From Candidatus Propionivibrio dominans (GTDB lineage: Bacteria > Pseudomonadota > Gammaproteobacteria > Burkholderiales > Rhodocyclaceae), in contig JADJNC010000026.1 of NCBI GenBank assembly GCA_016709335.1, positions 1 through 47,633 on the forward strand: a DNA stretch of 47,633 nt, written 5' to 3'. Position numbers and translations under genes: made by a program. This document shows positions 27,156 to 38,652 of this stretch, piece after piece. The notes beneath the pieces are model-generated. The model did no database searches. It was not told where the DNA came from and worked only from the letters and a program-made list of their open reading frames with translations. Position 1 is the first letter of the stretch. Every line of letters starts with the position of its first letter.

Positions 27156-28589
27156 ATGCATCGCAAAACCATGGCGCAACTATCCAGTCTCTTGCAGCAA
27201 CAACGCTGCTTTTTCCTGCTGATATCCATTCTGATTTTACCCCTACGCGCCATGAGCGCCGAATTGCCTCTTTCAGTTACCCAGGCGCTGAAGGAGGCCG
27301 GAATTCCTTTGTCCAGCATCGCGGTTGTCGTACACGCCGTTGACGCCGAGCACGCACTTGTTCGACATAACGCCCAGCAGGCCATGAACCCGGCCTCGGT
27401 AATGAAACTGGTCACCACCTACGCCGCGCTCGAACTGCTTGGCCCGGCCTACACCTGGAAGACCGAGGCGCTGGTTGACGCACTGCCCCTCGGTGGCCAG
27501 TTGAATGGGCCTCTTTATCTGCGCGGCAGTGGTGACCCGCGCCTCGCGCTTGAGCAGTTCTGGCTGCTGCTGCGCCAGTTGAACGCACGTGGCGTCAGCG
27601 CCATCAGTGGCGATCTGGTACTCGACCGCAGCGCCTTTGCCCTGCCAATTCACGACCCGGCCGAATTCGACAACGAGCCGCTGCGCCCCTACAACGCCGG
27701 CCCGGATGCCCTGCTGGTCAATCTCAAGAGCCTGCGTCTGACCCTGCACCCGGACAGCGAACAGAAGGCGGTCAGCGTGATCACTGAAACGCCGAGCAGC
27801 GGCCTGCGCATAGAAAACCGTCTGCTGCTGACACAGGACGCCTGTGGTGACTGGCGCGAAAAAATACGGCCGAAGATCATTGGCGAGAGCATCGAACTCA
27901 GCGGCAGCCTCTCGGCCAATTGCGGCGACAAGGCACTGCACCTGTCCCCGTGGTCCGCCGACGTGCAGGTAGAGCGGCTGTTCCGCACGCTCTGGCGCGA
28001 ACTCGGCGGCACCCTGAACGGCAAGGTACGTGAGGGTCTGACACCGGCAACAGGCCGCCTGATGGCCGTTCAGGAATCGCCGCCACTAGGCGAAGTAGTG
28101 CGTGAAATCAACAAATACAGCAATAACGTGATGGCCCGCCAGGTATTTCCGACCCTGGCTGCCGAGCACCCGGCCACACCGGAAGGCGCTCGCCGGCGCA
28201 TCAAGGCGTGGCTGACCGACAAGGAATTGAAGCTGCCGGATCTGGTGCTCGACAACGGATCGGGGCTTTCGCGTAGCGAACGCATCACGGCCGATGGCCT
28301 CGGCCAGTTGCTGCTCGCCGCCTGGAAGAGCCCGGTTATGCCGGAACTGATGTCTTCGCTGCCGCTCGCCGGCATCGACGGCACGCTGAAAAAGCGGCTC
28401 GGCAATAGCGCCGCCAGCGGGCGCGCCCATCTGAAAACCGGCTATCTGGAGGGCGTGCGGGCGATTGCCGGCTATACGCTGGACAGCAGGGACAAGCGCT
28501 GGGTGGTGGTCTTTCTGATCAACGACCCGAAGTCCCGGCTCGGCAAGCCGGCGATGGACGCCCTGCTGCGCTGGGTGGCAGAACGCTGA
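27156..28589 (+). CDS. dacB: D-alanyl-D-alanine carboxypeptidase/endopeptidase DacB (PBP4 type)
   Basis: A periplasmic peptidase of 477 residues that trims or cleaves peptidoglycan cross-links. A signal peptide (~15-34, CFFLLISILILPLRAMSA) is followed by the S13 family motifs: SVMK with catalytic Ser81, SNN at ~322 (NKYSNNVMAR) and KTG at ~427 (HLKTGYLEGV). The insertion between SxxK and SNN includes YLRGSGDPRL and DLVLDRSAF as usual. ATG 27156 or 27171 may start it; both keep the signal peptide. Length is normal. It converges with the GGDEF-EAL gene downstream. Confidence 0.93.
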   Translation: MHRKTMAQLSSLLQQQRCFFLLISILILPLRAMSAELPLSVTQALKEAGIPLSSIAVVVHAVDAEHALVRHNAQQAMNPASVMKLVTTYAALELLGPAYTWKTEALVDALPLGGQLNGPLYLRGSGDPRLALEQFWLLLRQLNARGVSAISGDLVLDRSAFALPIHDPAEFDNEPLRPYNAGPDALLVNLKSLRLTLHPDSEQKAVSVITETPSSGLRIENRLLLTQDACGDWREKIRPKIIGESIELSGSLSANCGDKALHLSPWSADVQVERLFRTLWRELGGTLNGKVREGLTPATGRLMAVQESPPLGEVVREINKYSNNVMARQVFPTLAAEHPATPEGARRRIKAWLTDKELKLPDLVLDNGSGLSRSERITADGLGQLLLAAWKSPVMPELMSSLPLAGIDGTLKKRLGNSAASGRAHLKTGYLEGVRAIAGYTLDSRDKRWVVVFLINDPKSRLGKPAMDALLRWVAER

Positions 28590-28644
28590 TACGTTGAATA
28601 AGCCGTCACACCGGCGCACGTCGGTGTCCAGTGCCTTGGATTTT

Positions 28645-31600
28645 CTAAGCGGGCGGACGATACGAGCGTACGAAGGCTTCAAACTGGTCGGCCGGCATCG
28701 GCCTGGCGAAGAAATAGCCCTGCACTTCATTACAACCGTTTTCGCTCAGGAAGTCGCGTTGATCCGCTGTCTCCACACCCTCGGCAATCGTTTGCAATCC
28801 AAGGCTTCGGGCCAGGCCGATGATGGCTTCGACAATCGCTTCGCCTTCCGCATCGCAGGAAATTTCCCGCACAAAGGACTGGTCGATCTTGAGCTTGTAG
28901 ACTTTGAAGCGTTTGAGGTAGCTCAATGAAGAATAGCCGGTGCCGAAGTCGTCGATCGACATGCGGATGCCACGCGCATGCAGATCGTCCATTACGGCGA
29001 TCGCGGCCAGCGGATCGTCCATCGCCACGCCCTCGGTCAACTCCAGTTCAAGGCAGGGTGGCGGCAGCTTGAACTCATCGAGAATATGCGATACCAGTTC
29101 GGGTAGCCTGGCCTGCCGGAATTGAACCGCCGAAAGATTGACGGCCATCACGATCGGCGACATACCGGCGTTCATCCACGCCTTCATCTGGCGCACCGCC
29201 GTGCGCAATACCCATTCGCCGATCGGCAGAATCAGGCCGCTTTCCTCGGCAACGGGGATAAAGTCGCTCGGCGCAACCTGGCCCAGTTCGGGATGCTGCC
29301 AGCGGAGCAGCGCCTCGACACCGATGATGCGCTTGCTTTCCAGCGCCAACTGCGGCTGGAAGTGAAGCTGCAACTGATCAAGTTCGAGTGCGCGACGCAG
29401 GGCATTTTCCAGTTGCAGCGTCCGCTCCGAACGTTCCTGCATTTCCCGGGTGAAAAAACGGAAGGTATGGCGACCACCCTGCTTGGCCCGGTACATGGCC
29501 GCATCGGCACACATGGACAGGGTTTCGTAGGTCTGGCCATCGGCGGGATACATGGCGATACCCAGCGACGGCGTGATGGTCAGTTCGTGCGGCCCGATAC
29601 GGTAAGGCAGCGATACCGATTGCAGCACCTTTTCCGCGACATGCGCGGCGCCGTCGGCACTGGTGTCCGGCAACACCAGAATGAACTCGTCTCCGCCCAG
29701 GCGTGAAACCGTATCCTCGTCACGCAAGTCCGACTGCAGACGTTCGGCAACCTGGATCAGCAACTCATCGCCGATACGATGCCCGAGTGAATCATTGACA
29801 TTCTTGAAGCGGTCGAGATCAAGAAAAACCAGCGCCAATGACTCGCTATTGCGTTCCATCCGGCTCAGGGCCTGAGCGACGCGGTCAGCCAGCAGGTTGC
29901 GGTTCGGCAGGCCGGTAAGCGCGTCGAAATGCGCCAGGCGCTGAATGTGCGCCTCATTCACCTTGTGCTCGGAGATGTCGCTGAAAATGCCGACATAATG
30001 GCTCACCCGGCCATCGCTATCGAGTACCTGGCTGATCGAAACCAGTTCCGGGTAGATGTTGCCGTCCTTGCGCCGGTTCCACAACTCGCCTTGCCAGTGA
30101 CCGAGCGTGCGAATCGACTCCCACATGTCCCGGTAGAAAATTGCGTCATGATGTCCCGAAGACAGAATGCGCGGATTCTGTCCCAAGGCTTCGCCAGCGC
30201 TGTAGCCCGAGATATCGGAAAACGCCCGGTTGACCAACACAATATTTTGCTCGGCATCGGTGATGATGATGCCCTCGGCACTCTGCTCGAACACCTGGGC
30301 GGCCAGCCTGAGCTGCTCCTCCGACTCCAGACGCGCAGTGAGGTCGCTCATGATGCAGTGTGTACGCAGGAAGTTTCCCTCATTGTCGCGGGCGATTTGC
30401 CCGTTTACCATCAGCAGGCGCTGCGACCCGTCCTTGTGAACGAAATGGAACAGGGGCCCATCGACCCGGCCTTCCTGCTGGAACTTCGGAAATTCGTTTT
30501 CCAGCGTCCTGATCGAAACATCGGTCAGGAAATCGCCGATGAAGTGCCCGATCACTTCATCGCGCGAGCGCCCGAGCAAAGCCAGCCAGGCCTCGTTCAC
30601 CTCCAGAATGTTACCGGCGATATCCAGCGACTGGTAAGCCAGCGGGGCTTTTTCGTACAGATCGCGAAAACGGCTTTCACTCTCGCGCAGCGCCACTTCC
30701 ATCCGCCTGCGCTCAGCCTCCTTGGCGTAGGAGGTCAACGCATAGCTGATGTCCAGTGCCATTTCAGCCAGCAGATTGCGCACATCCTCTTCAAACGAGT
30801 TGGCCTCGCCGGCGTAGAGAACCAGCGCGCCGATGGCAATGTCATTACGGGTCAGCGGCAGCGCGGCTACGGCGCCAAATCCGGCGTGCGCCGCCCACTC
30901 ATGCCAGGCTACGGTTCGCGGGTCGTTCAGGTAATCCTGGATCCAGACCGGCTTCAGTTCGCGTATCGAGGTGCCGGTCGCACCCTTCCCGAAGGGGCTT
31001 TCGGCATCGGCAGAAACCCGCATATCCTGCAGAAAGGCCGTCCCCTCGCCGAAGCTGGCAACCGGTTGAACGCGCAGGGTATCGGGGTCGAGCAGACCGA
31101 CCCAGGCCATTTTCATGCCGCCGAACTGCACCGCAAAACGACAGATCTGCGGGAACAATTCCTCCGCGGTGCTACAGCGCACGATGGCCTGGTTGCACTC
31201 GCTCAGGGCGGCATAAATATTCGTCAATCGACGGATTTTCGCTTCGGCCAGCTTGCGCTCGGTGATGTCCTGTACCGTAATGAAAAGATACTCTGGTGCA
31301 TTGCTGGCATTGCGCACGCACTTGACCTGCACTGCAACAGGTACCGCCTCTCCGTCCTTGCGCAGAAAACGGGTTTCCAGTGTTTGCCCCTCGTACTCGC
31401 CACTGATGATCCGCTCGAACTCGGCACCATTCGTCGCCAGTTCTTCCGGATGGATCATCTCCTGCCAAGTCATCTGCACCATTTCCCGACGCGGATAACC
31501 GAGAATTTCGCATAAGCGATCGTTGCACTGCAACCAGCTCTTTTTCGTTGGCGAACTGATCACCAGGCCGATGAAAGGCAGATCGTAAAACTGCCGCAAC

Positions 31601-32886
31601 AGCCTGTCCGACTTCGCCTGCATCTCCAGTTGCAGGTTGCGGCCACGCTGACGCCAGAGCAACAACAGAACGGTGCCTACCGTGGTTATCGCGAGCAAGG
31701 TAATCAGGCTGACCCAGAACGCCAGTTCACGCAGTGGCGCCAGCACCTCGTCGCGGTCGAGCTTGGCGACAATGACCCAGTCCGTTCCGCTTACCGGACG
31801 ATAGGCGGTAAATACCGGCACACCGCGATAATCCCTGCCCTGGCGCGTTCCCGAACGCATCTCGCTGACGGCAAAGGCAGCGGGATAGTCTGTTCGGCTG
31901 ATCGGCAAGCGCAGTGTCAGGCCGGCACCCTGACGATGGCGCAGTTCGTTGATGAAGAGAACCGAATCGCCATCGCGGCGCACCAGCAGCGTTTCACCGC
32001 TGGCACTGGCCGTCGGCCAGTGCTGGATAAAGGGAAACAGGAAATGTTCAGGCCTGAGGCGCAGAACCACGGCACCCACCGGCTGCCGTCCGCCTTGCTC
32101 AGCCCTGAGCAGCGGGATGACGAGGTCGAGGTGCAGATGACCATCCGCTTCGGCAAATATTTCGCTGTGCCGTGGCTGAGCGCTGGCCAGCACCGTCGGT
32201 AACAGCGCCGCTGTCTGCGCCGGTAACTGTTGAAACGAGCCTATTTCGATGAGTGGCTTTCCCTGCACATCGACCAGCAAGGCGTCGGTGTACTGCTTCG
32301 CGTCCATGGCGGCAATCAGTCGCGACCGAATGTCGTCGCGCAGCGCGCTTCCGCCCGCCTGCTGCAAAGCTGCCACCTGCTCGATGAAACTCTTGGAGGA
32401 CATGATCGTCACCCCGTCGTTGCGGCGCTCGTCGAGCCAATTCTCGATCTGGCCGGCCTTGAGATCGGCAATCGCCTGCAGATTGGCAAAGGCCTCACGC
32501 TCGAGTTGTGGACCCTGCACCCGGGTAACGACAAAACCGGCCAGAGGCACCAGCGCCAGCAAAGCGGCAAAAGCCGGCAGGCGCCAGCGCACTCTGGCCG
32601 GCAGCGGGGCTTCATGAGTGATCGACAGAGGTCGGGCCGGACCAGTGTAAGGGTCAGGGTCTTGCAAGTGTCTGAGCACAAGATATAACAGACCGCTGGT
32701 GACCACGACGAACAGCAGTCCCTTGGCCAGCTCAATTCTTCCCTGCAGAACCGGATCGTCAACACTGAATGTCAGCAGCAGGCCCGATGCGACAATCCAC
32801 AGGGCACCGAAAGCCGCGTAAAGCAAGGCGATGCCTACGGGCTTGAATCGTCTGCTGCGGGGAGGAGAATCAGGTGGCTGGTTCAT
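28645..32886 (-). CDS. Membrane PAS/GAF/GGDEF/EAL protein (c-di-GMP synthase/phosphodiesterase), 1413 aa
   Basis: A very long inner-membrane signalling protein. Membrane segments lie at ~18-40, ~55-72 and ~100-120. A periplasmic Cache-like domain (~120-380) follows, then another membrane segment (LAFWVSLITLLAITTVGTVL), PAS (~440-560), GAF (~570-730), PAS (~745-865), PAS (~870-990), GGDEF (~1000-1160) and EAL (~1170-1410). Both output motifs look intact: RLGGDEFILVLPD, and GVEALLRW with DDFGTGYSSLSYLKRF. It may be bifunctional, or the cyclase domain may regulate the EAL domain. The single long frame shows no frameshift. The sensed signal is unknown. 32887-32975 upstream holds its promoter region. 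Confidence 0.93.
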   Translation of the reverse strand: MNQPPDSPPRSRRFKPVGIALLYAAFGALWIVASGLLLTFSVDDPVLQGRIELAKGLLFVVVTSGLLYLVLRHLQDPDPYTGPARPLSITHEAPLPARVRWRLPAFAALLALVPLAGFVVTRVQGPQLEREAFANLQAIADLKAGQIENWLDERRNDGVTIMSSKSFIEQVAALQQAGGSALRDDIRSRLIAAMDAKQYTDALLVDVQGKPLIEIGSFQQLPAQTAALLPTVLASAQPRHSEIFAEADGHLHLDLVIPLLRAEQGGRQPVGAVVLRLRPEHFLFPFIQHWPTASASGETLLVRRDGDSVLFINELRHRQGAGLTLRLPISRTDYPAAFAVSEMRSGTRQGRDYRGVPVFTAYRPVSGTDWVIVAKLDRDEVLAPLRELAFWVSLITLLAITTVGTVLLLLWRQRGRNLQLEMQAKSDRLLRQFYDLPFIGLVISSPTKKSWLQCNDRLCEILGYPRREMVQMTWQEMIHPEELATNGAEFERIISGEYEGQTLETRFLRKDGEAVPVAVQVKCVRNASNAPEYLFITVQDITERKLAEAKIRRLTNIYAALSECNQAIVRCSTAEELFPQICRFAVQFGGMKMAWVGLLDPDTLRVQPVASFGEGTAFLQDMRVSADAESPFGKGATGTSIRELKPVWIQDYLNDPRTVAWHEWAAHAGFGAVAALPLTRNDIAIGALVLYAGEANSFEEDVRNLLAEMALDISYALTSYAKEAERRRMEVALRESESRFRDLYEKAPLAYQSLDIAGNILEVNEAWLALLGRSRDEVIGHFIGDFLTDVSIRTLENEFPKFQQEGRVDGPLFHFVHKDGSQRLLMVNGQIARDNEGNFLRTHCIMSDLTARLESEEQLRLAAQVFEQSAEGIIITDAEQNIVLVNRAFSDISGYSAGEALGQNPRILSSGHHDAIFYRDMWESIRTLGHWQGELWNRRKDGNIYPELVSISQVLDSDGRVSHYVGIFSDISEHKVNEAHIQRLAHFDALTGLPNRNLLADRVAQALSRMERNSESLALVFLDLDRFKNVNDSLGHRIGDELLIQVAERLQSDLRDEDTVSRLGGDEFILVLPDTSADGAAHVAEKVLQSVSLPYRIGPHELTITPSLGIAMYPADGQTYETLSMCADAAMYRAKQGGRHTFRFFTREMQERSERTLQLENALRRALELDQLQLHFQPQLALESKRIIGVEALLRWQHPELGQVAPSDFIPVAEESGLILPIGEWVLRTAVRQMKAWMNAGMSPIVMAVNLSAVQFRQARLPELVSHILDEFKLPPPCLELELTEGVAMDDPLAAIAVMDDLHARGIRMSIDDFGTGYSSLSYLKRFKVYKLKIDQSFVREISCDAEGEAIVEAIIGLARSLGLQTIAEGVETADQRDFLSENGCNEVQGYFFARPMPADQFEAFVRSYRPPA

Positions 32887-32975
32887 CTGGGCTTTTTACG
32901 CTGCTCCGGCGATTCATCCTGGACTGAAACCAATTGTTTTGCAGGAAAAAACTTCAGGAATGGCTGAACATTAAC

Positions 32976-34466
32976 TCAGAGCCCGAGATCGTGCCACAGT
33001 TCATCGACCCGCTTTTTTACTGCCGCCTCCATGACGATCGGCGTTCCCCACATGCGGCTGGTTTCGCCGGGCCACTTGTTGGTCGCGTCCAGCCCCATCT
33101 TGCTGCCGAGGCCGGCCACCGGGCTGGCGAAATCGAGGTAGTCGATCGGTGTGTTCTCGGCAATCAGTGTATCGCGCGCGGCATCGACACGCGTGGTCAT
33201 GGCCCAGATGACTTCCTTCCAGTCGCGGATATTCACATCGTCATCAACCACGATGATGAACTTGGTATACATGAACTGACGCAGGAAAGACCAGATGCCG
33301 AACATAACGCGTTTGGCATGTCCGGGATACTGCTTGCGGATGCTGACTGTCGCCAGACGGTACGAGCACCCCTCGGGGGGCAGATAGAAATCGACGATCT
33401 CCGGGAACTGCTTCTGCAGCAGCGGCACAAAAACCTCGTTCAAGGCCACGCCAAGCATCGCCGGCTCGTCAGGCGGCTTGCCAGTGTAGGTGCTGTGGTA
33501 GATCGGATTCCTGCGCAGCGTGATGCGTTCGATGGTGAATACCGGGAAATTCGCCTGCTCGTTGTAGTAGCCGGTGTGATCGCCGTACGGGCCTTCGAGA
33601 GCGGTTTCAGCCGGGTCGATAAACCCTTCAAGCACGATCTCGGCGGAGGCCGGTACCTGCAGATCGGCTTTGCGCTGCAACTCGCCAAGACATTTGACGA
33701 CCTCGGTCTTGCCGCCGCGCAGCAGTCCGGCGAACTGGTATTCCGAGAGACTGTCCGGCACCGGCGTCACCGCCGCGAGAATGGTCGCCGGATCGCAACC
33801 GATTACCGTCGCCACCGGGAAGGGTTGACCAGGATTCTTCAGGCAATGATCGCGGAAATCGAGTGCCCCGCCGCGCTGCGCCAGCCAGCGCATGATCACC
33901 TTGTTCGGAGCAATCACCTGTTGGCGATAAATTCCGAGGTTCTGCCGCGTCTTGGTCGGACCGCGCGTCACCGTCAGTCCCCAGGTGATCAGCGGCGCCA
34001 CGTCGCCCGGCCAGCAATGCTGGATCGGCAGCCGGGACAGATCGACATCCTGGCCCTCCCACAACACTTCCTGACACGCTGCCGAGGACACCACCCTGGG
34101 CGCCATGTTGAGCACCTGCTTGAGGATCGGCAACTTGTCCCAGGCGTCCTTCAAGCCCTTTGGCGGCTCCGGTTCCTTGAGGTAGGCGAGCAGCTTGCCG
34201 ACCTCGCGCAGCGCCTCGACCGACTCCTGCCCCATGCCCAGCGCCACCCGGCGCGGGGTGCCGAAGAGGTTGGCCAGCACCGGGATCGAAGAGCTGCCCA
34301 ATGCGCCTTTCGGCTTTTCGAAGAGGATCGCCGGACCGCCGGCACGCAGCACGCGATCACAGATTTCGGTCATCTCGAAGCGGGTATCGACCTCGACGCC
34401 GATACGCTTGAGTTCGCCGATGTTTTCCAGTTGCGCGATGAAATCGCGAAGGTCGTGATATTTCAT
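32976..34466 (-). CDS. ubiD: 4-hydroxy-3-polyprenylbenzoate decarboxylase UbiD
   Basis: A prenylated-FMN-dependent decarboxylase of ubiquinone synthesis, 496 residues against 497 in E. coli. Typical segments: [68 protein letters not shown] (active-site region) and [21 protein letters not shown] chose ATG 34466 because it matches the family N-terminus; an upstream ATG at 34508 would add 14 atypical residues and run into the cytochrome gene. It needs the UbiX flavin cofactor, not encoded here. It lies 5 bp after the cytochrome gene in a likely operon with ubiA. Confidence 0.95.
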   Translation of the reverse strand: MKYHDLRDFIAQLENIGELKRIGVEVDTRFEMTEICDRVLRAGGPAILFEKPKGALGSSSIPVLANLFGTPRRVALGMGQESVEALREVGKLLAYLKEPEPPKGLKDAWDKLPILKQVLNMAPRVVSSAACQEVLWEGQDVDLSRLPIQHCWPGDVAPLITWGLTVTRGPTKTRQNLGIYRQQVIAPNKVIMRWLAQRGGALDFRDHCLKNPGQPFPVATVIGCDPATILAAVTPVPDSLSEYQFAGLLRGGKTEVVKCLGELQRKADLQVPASAEIVLEGFIDPAETALEGPYGDHTGYYNEQANFPVFTIERITLRRNPIYHSTYTGKPPDEPAMLGVALNEVFVPLLQKQFPEIVDFYLPPEGCSYRLATVSIRKQYPGHAKRVMFGIWSFLRQFMYTKFIIVVDDDVNIRDWKEVIWAMTTRVDAARDTLIAENTPIDYLDFASPVAGLGSKMGLDATNKWPGETSRMWGTPIVMEAAVKKRVDELWHDLGL

Positions 34467-34471
34467 GACGG

Positions 34472-34900
34472 TCAACGAATTCGGTAAACGGCGTGGCAAC
34501 TCACGCAAGCCGACGTCAGCCCGGGCAGTGCATCGACTGTCTTGTTGCGCTCACCACTGGCGGCGATGCGTGCGAACTCGCTCGCCGACTTGTGGCCTTC
34601 CATGCCCAGGGCGTGCATTTCCGGTGGCATGTGCGGCCCCGGCCGGGCATCAAACGGTTTGTCGCGATGCCGTCCCATGGACGAAACACCCAGTTCCTGT
34701 TCGGCCTTGATACCAGCCTCCTTGACCTTGCCCTCGGCGATCAGGACGAGTATCTCGTTCAAGGCAAGCATGTTGGCACGCATCTCGTCGCGCAGAACCT
34801 CGACCGCCGGTGTCGGTAGGGTTGCCAGAATGCGGACATCTTCGGCGGCACTCGACGCTCCGGCAAAGGCCAGCAGCGATATCAGGACAAACTTTTGCAT
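34472..34900 (-). CDS. Cytochrome c'-like (class II) periplasmic cytochrome
   Basis: 142 residues from ATG 34900. A signal peptide ([20 protein letters not shown]) exports it. The mature chain is helical ([38 protein letters not shown]) and has one haem site at the extreme C-terminus, [13 protein letters not shown], the usual place in cytochrome c'. The chain is shorter than typical c' (~130 mature) and lacks other haem motifs. Its start codon overlaps the ubiA stop (TGATG) and ubiD follows within 5 bp, so it is embedded in a ubiquinone operon. Its role is unknown; gas binding or electron transfer is possible. Confidence 0.75.
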   Translation of the reverse strand: MQKFVLISLLAFAGASSAAEDVRILATLPTPAVEVLRDEMRANMLALNEILVLIAEGKVKEAGIKAEQELGVSSMGRHRDKPFDARPGPHMPPEMHALGMEGHKSASEFARIAASGERNKTVDALPGLTSACVSCHAVYRIR

Positions 34901-35793
34901 CACAGTGCTCCTTGAGACATCATGAAATCCAGCACAATGCCGGCAAAGATGCTGGCACCGATCCAGTTGTTGTGCAGAAAAGCCTTGAAGCAACGCGCCG
35001 GATCACGCTGCCGGATCAGCGTAAAGTGGTATGCGGCAATCGCCGCGGCAACGCCAAGCCCGGCGTAAAACACCCAGCCCCTATGCAGTTGATAGCCGAC
35101 CCAGGCGATCAGAGCCAGGCTGAAGGCATAACAGAGCATTACGGCGAGCACATCGAAGCGGCCGAAGGTAATGGCCGACGTCTTGATGCCGATCTTGAGG
35201 TCGTCCTCGCGGTCGACCATCGCGTATTCGGTATCGTAGGCAACCGCCCAGAAGACGTTGGCCAGCAGCAGCCACCACGCCACCATCGGCAGGCTGTCAA
35301 TCTGGGCGACATAGGCCATCGGAATACCGAAACCGAAAGCCACACCCAGATACGCCTGCGGGATGGCGAAAAAGCGCTTGGTAAACGGATAGCTGGCGGC
35401 AAGAAACAGGGCTACCGCCGAGAGGCCGACGATCGACCAGCTCCGAAACGGCAATATCAGGCAGAAAGCACAAATCACCAGCACCAGGAACAGGATCAGC
35501 GCTTCCCGGGGCGACACCTTGCCGGAAGCGAGCGGGCGCTCTTTCGTGCGTTCGACATGCGGGTCGAAATTGCGGTCGGCCAGATCGTTGATCACGCACC
35601 CCGCCGAGCGCATCAGCACGGTGCCGAGCACGAAGATCCAGACCACCATCCAGTCCGGACTTCCGAGCGATGAGAACCACAGCGCCCACAGCGTCGGCCA
35701 GAGCAGGAGCAGAATGCCGATCGGCTTGTCGAGGCGCATCAACCTTTCATAAAGGTCGATGCGTTCGCGCAGTTTATGGGCATCGATTGGCAT
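34900..35793 (-). CDS. ubiA: 4-hydroxybenzoate octaprenyltransferase UbiA
   Basis: An integral-membrane prenyltransferase, 297 residues, attaching the isoprenoid tail to 4-hydroxybenzoate. Aspartate motif 1 is NDLADRNFD in [20 protein letters not shown], with RPLASG after it; motif 2 is [16 protein letters not shown]. About eight or nine membrane segments are visible. ATG 35793 ([20 protein letters not shown]) is chosen because the frame upstream is Arg-rich and overlaps the DUF2339 gene. It lies 10 bp after the DUF2339 gene and leads into the cytochrome and ubiD. Confidence 0.95.
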   Translation of the reverse strand: MPIDAHKLRERIDLYERLMRLDKPIGILLLLWPTLWALWFSSLGSPDWMVVWIFVLGTVLMRSAGCVINDLADRNFDPHVERTKERPLASGKVSPREALILFLVLVICAFCLILPFRSWSIVGLSAVALFLAASYPFTKRFFAIPQAYLGVAFGFGIPMAYVAQIDSLPMVAWWLLLANVFWAVAYDTEYAMVDREDDLKIGIKTSAITFGRFDVLAVMLCYAFSLALIAWVGYQLHRGWVFYAGLGVAAAIAAYHFTLIRQRDPARCFKAFLHNNWIGASIFAGIVLDFMMSQGAL

Positions 35794-35803
35794 GCTCGAT
35801 ATT

Positions 35804-38635
35804 TTACCCGCCTGCGGCACTCTCCGCCGCTTTCGGCGGGACCGGGGCGAAGTAGCCGGCGGCCAGCACCAGCAACGCGACACCGATCAGCGAGCCGGTC
35901 CACATCACCGTTCCCGAATTGGCCAGATCGACGGCCAGCAGTTTGACGCCGACTATGGCCAGCAGCGCGAAGCCACCAAACCAGCCCTGGCGGCTGCCCT
36001 GCCGTGTGGCACGAATCATCAGGGCAATGGCCACGGCCGACCACAACAGGGTGAGCAGGCCTTGCACCAGGGGTGAATGGAACAGGGCGTGCCCGGTAAA
36101 CGGAACCCCGCCCCAGTGGTGTGCGCTACGCGCCGCCAGCGCGCTGATCCAGACGAAGCCGAGAACCGCCGGCCAGGCCGTGAAGCGTCCGGCCATTTCC
36201 CCAATTTCCCAGCCGGGCAAGGGCTTGTCGCGCATCTGGCCGAGCCAGTTATGGATGGCGGCGAGTACCGCCAGTTGCGTCAGGTCGAAAGGATTGAACA
36301 AGGGCAGATACGGCAAGCCGGAGCCACCACCGGTCTGGCTGTAGTTGGCCCACAGCGACCAGCTCGCGGCGGTGATCGCCAGCGGCAGGCAGGCGCTGCC
36401 GCGATAGGCGCCGGGATGTGCAGCAAAAGGCCACAGGTCGCGGCGCACACCGAAGTCGGCCAGCCACAATCCGCTGGCCAGCGCCAGACCCCAGGCCAGC
36501 ACCGGCCACAGGCTGACGCCGGGAGCCAGTCGCTGCCCGACCCACGCCATTTCGGCGCCGGCAATAGCAACCAGAAGCCACCACGTCATCACGTGCTGCA
36601 ATGACCCGAGCCAGACCGGCCCGGTATCTGCCACGGCTTCCTGGCGTGCCAGTATCCAGTAGTGCAGTGCGAGCGCGCTGGGCAGGACAATCACCAGATA
36701 GCCGGCCAGTGCATGCCCATCGCGCAGCACCGAGAGCAGCGCGACGCAGACCATCAGAGGCAATAGCAGCACGCTGGCACGACGCGGCGCCAACCAGGCT
36801 TTCGCCGCGCCATAGCCTTCCAGGGCAGCGAAGGACAGCGCGGCAAAGAGCAGGATCAGCGGCAGATGCATTGCCGAGGGTGCAAACCGATCGATCTCGC
36901 CCCACGCAGTGCCGAACCACCACAGCAGCGACCAGGCGAGCAGCAGTGCTGCCGGCAACACCGGTTGCGGCAAGCGCCGCAACAGAGAGGCTCCGACAAA
37001 TCCGGCAGCGGCAAGCAACATGCCGCCGAGGCATACGTCGTTGAACACCGGCTGCGCGTGACCGAGTGCCGATTGGCCATCAAAAAAGTAAACGCCCGCC
37101 GCCACCTGCATGGCCGAACCAAAAGCCTGTGCCAGCCGCCGCTGCTGACGCACACCGAACCACAACACGGCAATGCCCTCGACAGCCCACAGCGCCGAGG
37201 TGACCTGCGCACCAAACGCCAACGGCACCGCCAGCGTGAGAAAGGCGATGGCAATGCCGAGATGGCTGCGTTCAAGCAGGCGCATTTCCGGCTCGGGGCG
37301 ACGATACAGCGGCAGCCACAGCGCCAGATAATAGAGAGCGGCGGCCAGCGCGCTCCACGCCAGCGCGTAGCGGTCATCACCGAGCAGTGCGGCTTGCAGG
37401 AAACTGCCGGCCAGCGGTGTGCCGAAAACGAGTACCCCTTCGCCCCAGCCTTTCCAGCCCGGCGCACGCAACAGCGCGGTGAGCGGCGAGGCCGCCGAGT
37501 ACATGACAGCGAAGAGAATCACGAAGCCCTGTGTTACCGGATAGTGCAGCGGCCGATATTGATCGATGGCCCAGCTCATGCCGACGACCAGGGTCAGAAT
37601 GAAGCCGGCGACATTGAGCACGCGCCAGGAACGGTACCAGCCGACACCGAGAACAAAGGCATTGAGCAGGGCAAAGTAGCTGAACAACAGCAGCGGTTCG
37701 CCACCGCCGGAAGCCGCCAGCACCGGTGCCAGAAACGCGCCGGCAATGCCGAACACGGCCAGCAGCTCACCATCCTGCCGCGCGGCGAGCACGACACACG
37801 CCACACCGAGTGCTGCAAAGACAGCGAATGCGCTCGCCTCGCCAATCATGGCGTAGCGCGCGAGCATGAAATAGACGATCAGATAGAGGATGGCGAAACC
37901 GCCACCCTGCAGCGTCAGAGCGAACAGGCGCCGGGTGTTATCTTCTGCTAGCTCGGGTGACCCGCTGCGCTGCATGCGCGACCAGCCGAAGAGGATCATC
38001 GCCACGCCGCCGACGGCACCGAGCAGCAGGCGTAGCGGCACCGGCACCAGTCCATGTTGAGCGGCCAGTCGCAACCCGGAAGCGACTCCGAAAAAGAGGA
38101 GCACGACGCCGATTTTCGCCAGCAGGTTGCCGGCCAGCAGGCGCGACCACCAGGCAGGGGCCTCGGCTTCAGCCGCCAAAGGTTTTGCTTCGCCCGCATC
38201 GAACACGGCGCCCGCTTCGCACCCTGATACTGGCTCAACGCCCTGCCGCGCCTGCGGCATTTCCCGGGCAAACGCTTCACCAAGACGATCCGGCCCGGCA
38301 GTTTGCAGCGACGGCGCGCTATCCGCTGCCAGCGGTAACGCCTCGAGCGAAGGTGCCGCCTCGACCGGGACTTCGGCCACTTCTCCGCGCAGCTTCGCCA
38401 GCTCGGCATGCAGCGCCAGCGAATCACGCCGCAGCCAATCAACCTGTGCTTCCAGCGTGCGTAAACGCTGCTCGGCGGGAGGCACAGCCGCGCCACCTTT
38501 GCCCGGCGCGTCACCCTTTGCTTCGCTTTTCCACTGAACCCCGATCACCAGCCCCAGCAAGCCGCCGGCCAGCGCGCCATAGACTCCGGCAAAACTCCCC
38601 AGCGCCGCTCCGATCAGCATGCCAAGCAACCACAT
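35804..38635 (-). CDS. DUF2339 multi-pass membrane protein
   Basis: A 943-residue protein of the DUF2339 family. It opens with a glycine-rich membrane hairpin ([20 protein letters not shown]), then a coiled-coil/disordered stretch (~45-150; [20 protein letters not shown]), then more than 20 hydrophobic segments to the end. It includes the typical [18 protein letters not shown] and [18 protein letters not shown]. Function is not known; roles in envelope biology have been proposed for relatives. The gene ends only 10 bp before ubiA and begins 17 bp after the MFS-acyltransferase stop, so all may be cotranscribed. Confidence 0.9.
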   Translation of the reverse strand: MWLLGMLIGAALGSFAGVYGALAGGLLGLVIGVQWKSEAKGDAPGKGGAAVPPAEQRLRTLEAQVDWLRRDSLALHAELAKLRGEVAEVPVEAAPSLEALPLAADSAPSLQTAGPDRLGEAFAREMPQARQGVEPVSGCEAGAVFDAGEAKPLAAEAEAPAWWSRLLAGNLLAKIGVVLLFFGVASGLRLAAQHGLVPVPLRLLLGAVGGVAMILFGWSRMQRSGSPELAEDNTRRLFALTLQGGGFAILYLIVYFMLARYAMIGEASAFAVFAALGVACVVLAARQDGELLAVFGIAGAFLAPVLAASGGGEPLLLFSYFALLNAFVLGVGWYRSWRVLNVAGFILTLVVGMSWAIDQYRPLHYPVTQGFVILFAVMYSAASPLTALLRAPGWKGWGEGVLVFGTPLAGSFLQAALLGDDRYALAWSALAAALYYLALWLPLYRRPEPEMRLLERSHLGIAIAFLTLAVPLAFGAQVTSALWAVEGIAVLWFGVRQQRRLAQAFGSAMQVAAGVYFFDGQSALGHAQPVFNDVCLGGMLLAAAGFVGASLLRRLPQPVLPAALLLAWSLLWWFGTAWGEIDRFAPSAMHLPLILLFAALSFAALEGYGAAKAWLAPRRASVLLLPLMVCVALLSVLRDGHALAGYLVIVLPSALALHYWILARQEAVADTGPVWLGSLQHVMTWWLLVAIAGAEMAWVGQRLAPGVSLWPVLAWGLALASGLWLADFGVRRDLWPFAAHPGAYRGSACLPLAITAASWSLWANYSQTGGGSGLPYLPLFNPFDLTQLAVLAAIHNWLGQMRDKPLPGWEIGEMAGRFTAWPAVLGFVWISALAARSAHHWGGVPFTGHALFHSPLVQGLLTLLWSAVAIALMIRATRQGSRQGWFGGFALLAIVGVKLLAVDLANSGTVMWTGSLIGVALLVLAAGYFAPVPPKAAESAAGG

Positions 38636-38652
38636 GACTCTCTCCTCAGTTC

